This document shows, in pieces, positions 22,898-33,749 of a DNA stretch of 64,000 nucleotides; the first letter of the stretch is position 1; each line of letters begins with the position of its first letter. Where the stretch lies: the NCBI RefSeq assembly GCF_002575655.3, contig NC_053040.3:465048780-465112779 (forward strand). The letters run 5' to 3'. The position numbers and the translations under genes are program-made. Source of the stretch: Aegilops tauschii subsp. strangulata (taxonomy: Eukaryota; Streptophyta; Magnoliopsida; Poales; Poaceae). The notes beneath the pieces are model-generated. The model made no database searches. It worked only from the letters and a program-made list of their open reading frames with translations, and was not told where the DNA came from.

Positions 22898-24465
22898 TGG
22901 CCGACGCCCCGCCGAATTCCGGCGGCCTGGCCGTCGACCCGCCCGGAAAGGTGAAGAAGAAGGCGGCCAAGGGTCCAAGGAAGTCGCGGTCCGAATGCAC
23001 GCCGGAGAAGCTCGCCAAGATGGACGCGGAATCGGCAAAGAGGAGGAACCTTAGGGCGGCCGTCAAGGGCAAGACCGCCGCGGCCAAGTTCGCCGCCGAG
23101 CGCGATGCAGTGGAGGCCGTGCGGCGCAAGGCCGAGGTCAACGAGAAGGAGGCCGTCGTCAACAAGCGCACGCCCTCCTAATGCTTGGCCTTTGCCGTCC
23201 GACGGGTTTCTCTGGTACGGTCGTCGGCCCGGCGAGCATAGGCGCATCGGTCCCCAGGCCTCAGCACTGCTCGTCGCCGACGTCGCGGGCCACGCCTATG
23301 TCGCCCGGCTTTCCCCCGCCAAGGCACGATGGCAAGACCCGTTTTTTGGGCTCGTCGGATGTTGGCGTGATCGCGCCGTCCACCCCGCACCCCTCGGCCG
23401 TCATCGACCTCAACGTCACGCCGGAGTCCAGCAGCGGCGGCCGGCTGTCCGTCGAGATGCAAAGAAAGCAAGCACGACCACCGTTTACGGCACCATGCCG
23501 TCGCCCCGCGTCTTGTTCGACGAAATGGCAACACCAACGCCAACGGTCGACGACCCCTTCTACAACCAGTTCATGGAGCATGTGATCTACGAGGGTGGGT
23601 ATGGCGGTGCCGACGATCCCGACGAGACCCAAAGTCGGGATGGCCGCGCCCAGTACGTTGCGGATGAAGAGGCCCAGGACCATGCGGACTACGACCATGG
23701 TGACTCGTGGCATGAAGACGGTGACATCTATTGCGAAGGTGATGGTGATGAAGAAGATGGCATTGATATTGATATTTCGGGCGAGCCATTGTTCATCGAC
23801 GAGCTCACCCAAAGAGCGGAAGCACAAAAGAGGAAGAAGAGCATTCACACGGGTTCATATTCACAAGACGAGGACAAGTTGATTTGCCAATGTTGGATGG
23901 AGATTAGCCAAGATCCGAGGACCGGCGCGCAACAAAAGGGCCTTGTTTTTTGGACAAGAGTCCACAAAACATTCCATGAAAGAAAGATGTTTGAGCCCTA
24001 TCAAATTACGAGCAACCGTGGCATCACCTCGATTCAAAAGAGGTGGTTGTTCATCCAGCAAGAGTCCAACAAGTATTGTGCCGCACTTGAGAGCGTTGAA
24101 GCACGGCTCATGAGTGGTCTCAGCATTGGGGACTTGGTATGCTCTCCTCATCCTAGTTCTTTCGTTGCTACGGCCATGAGACTTCGGCCTTGTATATGTT
24201 TGCATGTTCATTTGTTGTTGATCAAGGCCCGACACAATGACAAGCCATTCACTCTTACGCATTATTGGACGCTCATCAACAATTGCCTAAAGTTCAAAGA
24301 TCAATACCGTAAACTTCAAAAGAAGAGAGGCAAGAAGGTGGCCGCGTCTGCCGGAGGTGGAGATGGTGAGGTGTTGAAGAGTCTGAGGGGCAAGACCAAC
24401 TCCAAGGTGGACGACATAAGTGATGCGTCATCCATGGCCTTGCATGAGACTTTGCATGGTATGAT
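22898..24465 (+). pseudogene. Harbinger ORF1-like Myb/NAM-associated protein, 5' part
   Basis: ATG at 22898 (gtccATGgcc) opens a Lys/Ala-rich N-terminus (KVKKKAAKGPRKSR) that reads to 23181. A further piece lies in another frame at about 23190-23500 (VIDLNVTPESSSGGR), and from about 23480 a third frame carries the recognisable core: an acidic linker, then SYSQDEDKLICQCWMEISQD (a Myb/SANT-like trihelix start), FWTRVHKTFHERK and RSITSIQKRW-type segments. A GT-AG intron probably spans about 24137-24225 before the KARHNDKPFTLTHYW segment. In its family this protein binds the transposon ends with the transposase. The frame is cut at 24465 by the Gypsy insertion and resumes at 42276. The changes of frame make it a pseudogene. 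Confidence 0.75.
24461..24465. repeat. Left TSD (ATGAT) of the Gypsy element
   Basis: ATGAT at 24461-24465 is repeated exactly at 42276-42280, flanking the two LTRs. Joining across it continues the ORF1 pseudogene at a Met-Met position, which confirms the insertion point. Confidence 0.95.
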
Positions 24466-24992
24466 TGAGGGAGTCCCGGATTAAGGGGTCCTCGGACAGC
24501 CGGACTATATGCATATGCCGGGCTGCTGGGCTATGAAGATACAAGATTGAGGGAGTCCCGGATTGAGGGAGTCCCGGATTAAGGGGTCCACGGACAGCCG
24601 GACTATATGCATATGCCGTGTCCGGATGGGACTCTCCTTTGCGTGGAAGGCAAGCTTGGTGATTCGGATATGAAGATTCCTTTCTCTGTAACCGACTCTA
24701 TGTAACCCTAGCCCCTTCCGGTGTCTATATAAACCGGAGGGTTTAGTCCGTAGGACAAGGAACAATCATAATCATAGGCTAGCTTCTAGGGTTTAGCCTC
24801 TGCGATCTCGTGGTAGATCAACTCTTGTAATACTCATATCATCAAGATCAATCAAGCAAGAAGTAGGGTATTACCTCCATCGAGAGGGCCTGAACCTGGG
24901 TAAACATTGTGTCCCCCGCCTCCTGTTACCATTAGCCTTAGACGCACAGTTCGGGACCCCCTACCCGAGATCCGCCGGTTTTGACACCGACA
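24466..24992 (+). mobile_element. 5' LTR of the Gypsy element, with reduplicated start
   Basis: Length is 527 bp against 472 bp for the 3' LTR. The difference lies at the beginning: the LTR start TGAGGGAGTCCCGGAT occurs at 24466, 24548 and 24564, so about 80 bp of the LTR head is present twice and a 16-bp piece a third time. The segment 'agaagacttcgtcccat' seen in the 3' LTR is missing here. A TATA box (TATATAAA, 24726-24733) sits before a short leader. The LTR ends with ACCGACA at 24992. Confidence 0.9.
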
Positions 24993-25197
24993 TTGATGCT
25001 TTCATTGATAGTTCCACTGTGTCACCACCATAAGGCTTGATGGCTCCTTCAATCATCTACAACAACACAGTCCAGGGTGAAGTTTTTCCCCCGGACAGGT
25101 CTTCGTATTCGGCGGCTTCGCACTGCGGGCCAACTCGCTTGGCCATCTGGAGCGGATCGACAGCTACGCCCCTGGCCATCAGGTCAGGTTTGAAAGT

Positions 25198-27624
25198 TTG
25201 AACTACACCGCCAACATCCGCGGAGACTTGATCTTCGACGGATTCGAGCCCATGACAGCCGCGTCCCACCGCCACGATGAACATGACCTAAATCTATCAT
25301 CAGAATGTGTAAAGGAGATTGCGCCTGTAACCGCACTGGCCCTAGATCCAGAGCAGAGCGCGCCATCCGAGGATGGGAAGCTCAACCTCGCCACGGAGGT
25401 CGCAGACCCAGTGGCGCTAGAGCCGAACACAGATCTGACCTCCAACGAGGCCTGTGTCATCGGAACCTCGGACTCGTCTCCGGCCATAGGCTCTGAACCG
25501 CGTGTATCCGCACCCATCGAATCTGACCGGGCGCCGATCTTAGAGTTCAGCTCCGCGGACATCTTCCAACACTCACCCCTAGGCGACATGTTAAACTCAT
25601 TAAAGTCTCTCACCTTGTCAGGAGATTCTTGGCCGAACTATGTCCGGCTTGAGTGGGAAGCGGACGACGAAGAACTTTGTTACCCACCCACCACCCAGTT
25701 GATAGCCACTGTCGACGATTTGACCGACATGCTTGATTTCGACTCCGAAGACATCGACGGTATGGACGACGACGCCGGAGAAGAACAGGAACCACCGCCC
25801 ACAGGGCGCTGGACAGCCACCTCTTCATACGATATATACATGGTGGATACACCCAAGGAGGACAATGGCGATGACAAAAAGGATCCAGTTGAGGATAAAC
25901 TTCCTGAGAAGCAGTCTAAGCACCGATGTTAGCGGCGCCGCTCTAAATCACACCATGGTCAAAATAGCGATACCGGCACAAGAGAGAATAGCACTCCGGA
26001 CGATGCCGAAGACAACGAAGACCCCACCAAGCCAAGTTTCGAACAGGCTGAACGGGAAGACGGGCGAGCCAGCCCCGATGAACAGCTCGTGAACGACGAC
26101 TCGGAGGACAGCAATTACATGCCCCTCTCCAAGGACGAGGTGAGCCTCGGCGACGAAGAATTTATCGTGCCTGAGGATCCCATTGAGCAGGGGCGTTTTA
26201 AGCGCCGGCTTATAGCCATGGCAAAGAGCCTGAAGAAGAAGCAGCAACAGCTTCAAGCTGATCAAGATCTGCTCACTTATAGATGGACTGAGGTCCTGGC
26301 AGCCGAGGAATACGGACTCGAACGCCCAACCAAAAGTTACCCGAAGCGCAAATTGCTACCTCAATTCGATGAGGAGGCGCTGGAGCCAGTACTGCCAGCG
26401 CATAATGCGGCTGACTGACTACCGCGTGGCCGAGACAAAACGGCAATTCAGCCCAAACACCAGCGGGCACTGCCTCGTCGAACAAATAGAAACACAACAG
26501 CTCGGGGATATACACATGACCTGCGGTACGATTTGGAAAACAGAGCAGGACAAACCAGATCGATCTATGGATCGCGGGGGTGCGCCCCAACGCGCAATGA
26601 CGGCCATCAAGCCGGATATAACAAATACAAACCTCTCCGGGCCGAATACCGCAGACCGGCTCCATCCGAGCTGCGTCCCGATGTAGCCCGACACAGAGGC
26701 GCCGCACACCCCCTATGCTTCACTGATGAAGTAATGGAGCATGAATACCCAGAAGGGTTTAAACCCGTAAACATTGAATCATACGATGGAACAACGGATC
26801 CCGCGGTATGGATCGAGGACTTCCCTCTCCATATACATATGGCCCGCGGTGATGATCTCCATGCCATCAAGTATCTCCCGCTAAAACTCAAGGGACCATC
26901 TCGGCACTGGTTGAACAGTCTGCCCGAAAACTCCATTGGCAGGTGGGATAACTTGGAGGATGCATTCCTTGAAAACTTCCAAGGCACTTATGTCCGACCT
27001 CCGGATGCTGATGACTTAAGTCACATAATCCAACAGCCTGGAGAGTCAGCCAGGAAATTCTGGACTCGGTTCCTAACTAAAAAGAACCAAATCATCGTCT
27101 ATCCGGATGCCGAAGCCCTAGCGGCCTTTAAGCATAACATTCGTGACGAGTGGCTCGCCCGACACCTCGGCCAAGAGAAGCCGAAGTCCATGGCAGCCCT
27201 TACGACGCTCATGACCCGCTTTTGCGCGGGCGAGGATAGCTGGCTAGCTCGTAGCAACAGCACCTCAAGTAAAGCTGGCACTTCTGAAGCCAGGGACAGT
27301 AACGGCAAGCCCCGACGCAGTAGACACAAGCGTCGAAATAATGGCGATAACTCTGAAGACACGGCCGTCAATGCCGGATTCAGTGGCTCCAAGTCCGGTC
27401 AGCGGAAAAAGCCATTTCATAGAAACAATCCGGGCCCGTCCAATCTGGACCGCATACTTGATCGTCCATGCCAAATCCACGGCACCACCGATAAACCAGC
27501 CAATCATACCAACAGAGAATGTTGGGTCTTCAAACAGGCCGACAAGTTAAACGCCGAAAACAAGGAAAAGGGATCGCAAAGCGACGACGACGAGGAACCC
27601 CGGCCACCGAACACAGGGGGATAG
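25198..27624 (+). pseudogene. Gag of the Gypsy element, stop-codon broken
   Basis: One reading frame runs from upstream of 25198 to 27624 with in-frame stops at 25930 (TAG) and 26416 (TGA). An ATG at 25040 (MAPSIIYNN) probably marks the true start but is in another frame, so a frameshift lies between. The N-terminal third is acidic and low in complexity (DFDSEDIDGMDDD). A Lys/Gln-rich coil (SLKKKQQQLQADQD) follows. The Gag core of the retrotransposon gag family is at about 26760-27200 (YDGTTDPAVWIEDF, then LKGPSRHWLNSLP and GESARKFWTRF). A basic Ser/Arg-rich tail ends the protein; I see no canonical CCHC knuckle. Gag would form the particle that packages element RNA. Confidence 0.82.
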
Positions 27625-28410
27625 AAGAAGTTTCCTCCCCAAGTCAAAACGGTGAATATGATATATGCTACCCATATCCCCAAAAGGGAGCGGAAGCGCG
27701 CACTAAGGGACGTCTACGCGATAGAGCCAGTCGCCCCAAAATACAACCCGTGGTCCTCCTGTCCGATCACTTTTGATCGAAGGGACCATCCGACCAGTAT
27801 CCGTCACGGCGGTTCAGCCGCACTGGTGCTTGACCCTATCATTGACGGATTCCACCTCACACGCGTCCTCATGGACGGTGGTAGCAGCCTGAACCTGCTC
27901 TATCAGGATACAGTGCGCAAAATGGGTATTGATCCCTCAAGGATCAAGCCCACCAAAACCACCTTTAAAGGTGTCATACCAGGTGTAGAGGCCTACTGTA
28001 CGGGCTCAGTCATACTGGAAGTGGTCTTCGGATCCCCGGATAATTTCCGAAGTGAAGAATTACTCTTCGATATCGTCCCCTTCCGCAGTGGTTATCATGC
28101 ACTGCTCGGACGAACCGCATTTGCTCGTTTCAATGTGGTGCCGCACTATGCCTACCTTAAGCTCAAGATGCCCGGACCTTGCGGTGTTATAACAGTCAAT
28201 GGAAATACGGAGCGCTCCCTCCGTAGTGAGGAGCACACCGCGGCCCTTGCAACAGAAGTACATAATAGCCTTCTTAGGCAAAAATTCAATTCGGCAATAA
28301 AGCCCCGGACACCATCAAGCGAGTCCGAGCTACTCTGCAATAGGACCGTCTGGATCGTCCAGAGCTCAGCTAGCAATTCGGCCTTCGTCCCAGCCCCAAT
28401 AAAGCGGTGA
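27625..28410 (+). pseudogene. Retropepsin-like protease domain of the Gypsy element
   Basis: The frame continues from gag after a TAG at 27622. Conserved segments include VNMIYATHIPKRERKR, the active-site region VLMDGGSSLNLLY (Asp codon at 27874) and YHALLGRTAFARFNVVPHY. The active site reads DGGS rather than DTGA, a form common to this group of plant Gypsy proteases. The frame ends at 28410 and no RT follows; the next kilobase has no sense coding. In an intact element this domain cleaves the Gag precursor. Confidence 0.8.
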
Positions 28411-29598
28411 AATTCATGCCTCGCGTACACAACTACGCACTTAAAATACCATGGGCAGGGATGGAGGCACAGCTAGACCTCGGTCCACAATGCGGCTCAA
28501 CCGCTCCTGGATCCGTATACCTTCACTTTTTCTCTTTCTTCCAGGGTTTTCCTCTTCTCGAGGCCTTTTCTGATAAACCTGCTCATCGGACCCATAGCGG
28601 GACGGATACACCAAGAAAGCTAGGGGCTCGGACCTACAAGGGAATACCCAGGTGGTCTCTGCTAATGATCGTCATACCTATTTTAAATACCCTCATGCAG
28701 CTCGCGCTTGGTCGTGGCATGTTAAATAGCCTTATTTGCTTATTGCACTATTTGTACACATACGCCTTAACGTATCAATTAAATTACAACGAAAAATAAT
28801 TTGCAGTGTCAGCTCATTACTTAATTTTTCCCTTGTCTATTTATTTATTATCAATTGTACCCGTACATTCTGGTACGCCTTAATTCGCCAGGGGCTTCAT
28901 TGTACCCCATAACACGGCAAGAAAGTCCAAACACTTCTACAGTACAGTTCGGCACCCCGAACTTATAGCATTATATGCATTGGCTCCGAATCATGTCTTT
29001 GGTCAACAGTTGGGTTGCCCGGCTCCTGTGCTTGCTACCTTACGTTCCGCTATATCGGCTAGGGTAGTAAAGGGAGAACTACTGCGATTGTGTCCCGGTT
29101 CTTCCGGACGAGCACATCAGTAGAGAAAGCCGAAAACTGACTGTCATGATGCGGCGAGAGCTGGTCAGCTGTTGAGAGGTCACAAAATCTTTAACGATTT
29201 CTCATTATGCGATAACTAATGCATCGTGTGATGGATCGATTTTTATCCGATCAGGTGTTCTACAATACCCCAAGTTCGGTCTTCCGAACACTAGGGGCTG
29301 CGCCTACCTTTGTTTTGTCAAACTCCTATGGCTAAGTGAGGGTGATAAAGCCTTATAGTCCGATTGCCTGGTTTGTCGCGCTAAACACCTCCTTTAAGGA
29401 CCAAAAATCTAGAGTAAAGAGTGTTTAGATTTATCCCGAACACCCCCGTACTTCCTACGTGGGGGCAGAAGCCGACGACTGGCCAACTCTCAGAATTAAT
29501 TTAAAAACGTCCGCACAGGAGGTAATAATTCAAATAACAAGCATTATTTTACATAACGACCTTGTTTCATATTATAGCATAGGATAACATGCATACAT
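28411..29598. other. Non-coding middle of the Gypsy element
   Basis: Between the protease frame and the 3' end of the antisense gene no ORF with a domain is found on either strand. The sequence would be the 3' flank of the antisense gene and must hold its poly(A) region. Where an autonomous relative would carry RT and integrase, this element has unrelated low-complexity sequence. Confidence 0.5.
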
Positions 29599-30434
29599 TC
29601 ATGGGAATATAATATCCTTGGCACATTGCTCCGCCACAAGGCGGGATCCCTCCAGGACACTGTCATAATACAGCTCGGGCTTGCGGTGCTCTTTCCCTTC
29701 GGGCGGTCCTTCGGTCATCAGCTTCACAGCATCCATCTTCGCCCAATGCACCTTGGCGCGAGCAAAGGCCATTCGCGCACCTTCGATGCAGACCGACCGC
29801 TTGATGGCGTCAAGCCGAGGGCAGGCACTAACCAGCCGCTTCACGAGTCCGAAGTAGCTGCTGGGAATCGCTTCGGCAGGCCATAGCTGGATAATCAAAT
29901 CCTTGAGGGCTAGTTCGGCCGCCCTATGTAGCTCTACCAGCTGCTTCAGCTGATCGGTAAAGGGTACTGGGTATTCTGGCGCAAGATATTGCGACCAGAA
30001 CAGCTTCTCTGTAGAGCTCCCCTCTTCGGCTTGGTAGAATTGTGCGGCGTCAGACACGCTGCGCGGCAGATCCACAAACACCCCTGGAGAACTCCGAATC
30101 CGGGTCAGTAAACGAAATCTTTCTTTCGCATATTTGCTCTGCATAATAAAGGCCTTACCCGCTGCGATCTTTTGGGCCTCCTGGATTTCCTGGAAGGCGC
30201 CTTGGGCTTCAGCCCGGGCATCGTGTGCGGATTGGCGAGCCTTGGTGAGTTCGGACTCTTGATCCTTTATACTCTGCTCCAAGGTCTTGCACTTCTTTAT
30301 GGCTTCTTGGAGCTCTTGTTGAACTTCAATGACCCGGGCCTCGTGGTTTTAACGAGTGGCCTGCTCCTTGGCCGCCTTCTTCTCGGCCTCGGCTACCGCC
30401 TTCTTAAGAGCCTCGACTTCGGTCGCCGCTCCTA
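29599..30434 (-). pseudogene. Antisense gene of the Gypsy element, last exon
   Basis: On the minus strand an exon opens near 30434 after a plausible acceptor (...atatgtag) and ends at a TGA by 29599. The first part is a coiled coil rich in Ala, Glu, Lys and Gln (EALKKAVAEAEKKAAKEQ, then EQSIKDQESELTKARQ). It continues into a globular region with LELHRAAELALKDL-like helices and YFGLVKRLVSACPRLD. A TAA near 30350 interrupts the coil. It belongs with the exons at 41234-39396, from which it is separated by introns and the Copia insertion. It has no enzymatic motif. Confidence 0.7.
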
Positions 30435-30501
30435 CTACATATCACGACATTTTCAATCACAATAACTATTCACTTGTATTTAAATACAAACAAAGTTATC
30501 C

Positions 30502-30585
30502 CATACCTTGGTTATCTTCCGATTGCCTTTTTACTTGGCCGAGTTCCTTTTCGGCCCGCTCCAGTCTCTGCTTCAGTCGGAGACC
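30502..30585 (-). pseudogene. Antisense gene, small internal exon
   Basis: A short coding stretch (encoding RLERAEKELGQVKRQSED on the minus strand) continues the coiled-coil pattern and is followed by a GT donor at 30506-30505 (caag/gtatgg). Its upstream border is uncertain because the acceptor is weak. It is the first part of the antisense gene left of the Copia insertion. Confidence 0.5.
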
Positions 30586-30708
30586 TCCACAGTATGAGAG
30601 GTTGCAGTCAATAACGACGCCTAATCATTCACATAGGTATTTCCTAATTAGTCTCCTGCGAAATATATTTGATCCTCTTTCCGGCTTTCTTTTTGAAACA
30701 CCGAAGAG

Positions 30709-32434
30709 TGTTGGAAATTTCCCTAGAGGCAATAATAAAATGGTTATTATTATATTTCCTTGTTCATGATAATTGTCTGTTGTTCATGCTATAATTGTAT
30801 TAACTGGAAACCGTAATACATGTGTGAATACATAGACCACAACATGTCCCTAGTAAGCCTCTAGTTGACTAGCTCGTTGATCAATAGATGGTTATGGTTT
30901 CCTGACCATGGACATTGGATGTCATTGATAACGGGATCACATCATTAGGAGAATGATGTGATGGACAAGACCCAATCCTAAGCATAGCACAAGATCGTGT
31001 AGTTCGTTTTGCTAGAGCTTTTCTAATGTCAAGTATCATTTCCTTAGACCATGAGATTGTGGAACTCCCGGATACCGTAGGAATGCTTTGGGTGTACCAA
31101 ACATCACAACGTAACTGGGTGGCCATAAAGGTGCACTACAGGTATCTCCGAAAGTGTCTGTTGGGTTGGCACAAATCGAGACTGGGATTTGTCACTCCGT
31201 GTAAACGGAGAGGTATCTCTGGGCCCACTCGGTAGGACATCATCATAATGTGCACAATGTGACCAAGGAGTTGATCATGGGATGATGTGTTACGGAACGA
31301 GTAAAGAGACTTGTCGGTAACGAGATTGAACAAGGTATCGGGATACCGACGATCGAATCTCGGGCAAGTACTATACCGGTAGACAAAGGGAATTGTATAC
31401 GGGATTGATTGAATCCTCGACATCGTGATTCATCCGATGAGATGATCGAGGAGCATGTGGGAGCCAACATGGGTATCCAGATCCCGCTGTTGGTTATTGA
31501 CCGGAGAGTCGTCTCGGTCATATCTGCGTGTCTCCCGAACCCGTAGGGTCTACACACTTAAGGTTCGGTGACGCTAGGGTTGTAGAGATATTAGTATGCG
31601 GTAACCCGAAAGTTGTTCGGAGTCCCGGATGAGATCCCGGATGTCACGAGGAGTTCCAGAATGGTCCGGAGGTAAAGATTTATATATGGGAAGTCTTGTT
31701 TTGGTCGCCGGAAAAGTTTTGCGCATTATCGGTATTGTACCGGGAGTGCCGAAAGGGGTCCGGGGGTCCACCAAGGGGTCCACCTGCCCCGGGGGGGCCA
31801 CATGGGCGGTGGGGTGTGCGCCTTGGCCTATATGGGCCAAGGGAACCAGCCCCAAGAGGCCCATGCGCCAAGAGATAAGGTAAAGGGAGAGTCCTAAAGG
31901 GGGAAGGCACCTCCTAGGTGCCTTGGGGAGGATGGACTCCTCCCTGGCCGCACCCTTCCTTGGAGGAAGGGCCAAGGCTGCGCCCCCCTCTCCCTTGGCC
32001 CTATATATACAGTGGGGGGAAGAGAGGGCAGCCGACCCCAAGCCCTAGCGCCTCCCTCTCCCTCCCGTGACACATCTCCCTCCTCCCCGCTTGCGCTTGG
32101 CGAAGCCCTGCCGGGATCCCACTACTTCCACCACCACGCCGTCGTGCTGCTGGATCTCCATCAACCTCTCCTCCCCCCTTGCTGGATCAAGAAGGAGGAG
32201 ACGTCGCTGCTCCGTACGTGTGTTGAACGCGGAGGTGCCGTCCGTTCGGCGCTAGGATCATCGGTGATTTGGATCACGACGAGTACGACTCCATCAACCC
32301 CGTTCTCTTGAACGCTTCCGCTCGCGATCTACAAGGGTATGTAGATGTACTCCTCCCCTCTCGTTGCTAGCATCTCCTAGATTGATCTTGGTGACACGTA
32401 GGAAAATTTTGAATTTCTGCTACATTCTCCAACA
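30709..32434 (+). mobile_element. 5' LTR of the Copia element
   Basis: It is 1726 bp long, against 1714 bp for the 3' LTR; the 12-bp difference is a 'ggtccaccaagg' repeat near 31775. TATATATAC at 32002-32009 serves as TATA box, after which a C/T-rich leader begins. Few differences separate it from the 3' LTR in the stretches I compared (the first 300 bp differ at a handful of sites), so insertion is fairly recent compared with the decay of the internal region. Confidence 0.95.
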
Positions 32435-32435
32435 G

Positions 32436-32450
32436 TGGCATCATGAGCCA
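32436..32450 (+). promoter_or_regulatory. Primer binding site, initiator tRNA-Met (degenerate)
   Basis: TGGCATCATGAGCCA follows the LTR by one base. It matches the usual Copia primer site TGGTATCAGAGCC with one substitution and an inserted T-type change, as expected for complementarity to initiator tRNA-Met. Confidence 0.75.
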
Positions 32451-33394
32451 GGTCTATGCGTAGATTCTATGCATGAGTAGAACACAAAGTAGTTGTGGAC
32501 GATGATTTGTTCAATTTGCTTACCGTTACTAGTCTTATCTTGATTCGGCGGCATTGTGGGATGAAGCGGCCCGGACCGACCTTACACATACTCTTACGTG
32601 AGACAGGTTCCACCGACTGACATGCACTTGATGCATAAGGTGGCTAGTGGGTGGCTGTCTCTCCCACTTTAGTTGGATCGGATTCGATGAAAAGGGTCCT
32701 TATGAAGGGTAAATAGCAATTGGCATATCACCGTTGTGGCTTTTGCGTAGGTAAGAAACGTTCTTGCTAGAAACCCATAGCAGCCACGTAAAACATGCAA
32801 CAACAATTAGAGGACGTCTAACTTGTTTTTGCAGGGTATGCTATGTGATGTGATATGGCCAAAAGGATGTGATGAATGATATATGTGATGTATGAGATTG
32901 ATCATGTTCTTGTAATAGGAATCACGACTTGCATGTCGATGAGTATGACAACCGGCAGGAGCCATAGGAGTTGTCTTAATTTATTGTATGACCTGTGTGT
33001 CAATGAAAACGCCATGTAATTACTTTACTTTATTGCTAACCGTTAGCCATAGTAGTAGAAGTAATAGTTGGCGAGACAACTTCATGAAGACACGATGATG
33101 GAGATCATGGTGTCATGCCGGTGACGAAGGTGATCATGCCGCGCCTCGAAGATGGAGATCAAAGGCGCAAGATGATATTGGCCATATCACGTCACTTTAT
33201 GATTTGCATGTGATGTTTGTCATGTTTACATCTTATTTGCTTAGAACGACGGTAGCATAAATAAGATGATCCCTCACTAAAATTTCAAGAGACGTGTTCC
33301 CCCTAACTGTGCACCGTTGCGAAGGTTCGTTGTTTCGAAGCACCACGTGATGATCGGGTGTGATAGATTCTAACGTTCGAATACAACGGGTGTT

Positions 33395-33500
33395 GACGAG
33401 CCTAGCATGTACAGACATGGCCTCGGAACACATGCGAAACACTTAGGTTGACTTGACGAGCCTAGCATGTACAGACATGGCCTCGGAACACAAGAGATCG
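33395..33500 (+). repeat. 60-bp tandem duplication inside the Copia element
   Basis: GACGAGCCTAGCATGTACAG and about 40 further bases occur at 33395 and again at 33455 with almost no change. The duplication lies in the leader before gag and is not coding. Confidence 0.85.
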
Positions 33501-33749
33501 AAAGGTCGAACATGAGTCGTATAGTAGATGCGATCAACATGGAGATGTTCACCGATGATGACTAATCCGTCTCACGTGATGATCGGACACGGCCTAGTTT
33601 GACTCGGATCATGTATCACTTAGATGACTAGAGGGATGTCTATCTGAGTGGGAGTACATTAAATAATCAGATGAACTTAATTATCATGAACATAGTCAAT
33701 AGGTCTTTGCAAATTATGTCATAGCTTACGCTTTAGTTCTACTGTTTAA

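Noticed and set aside
22684..23848. Minus-strand ORFs of 187, 174 and 195 codons
   Set aside because: They are antisense shadows of the Harbinger ORF1 pseudogene, whose sense strand has recognisable motifs.
33395..33500. CRISPR-like repeat
   Set aside because: Only two copies with one spacer in a eukaryotic retrotransposon; it is a simple tandem duplication.
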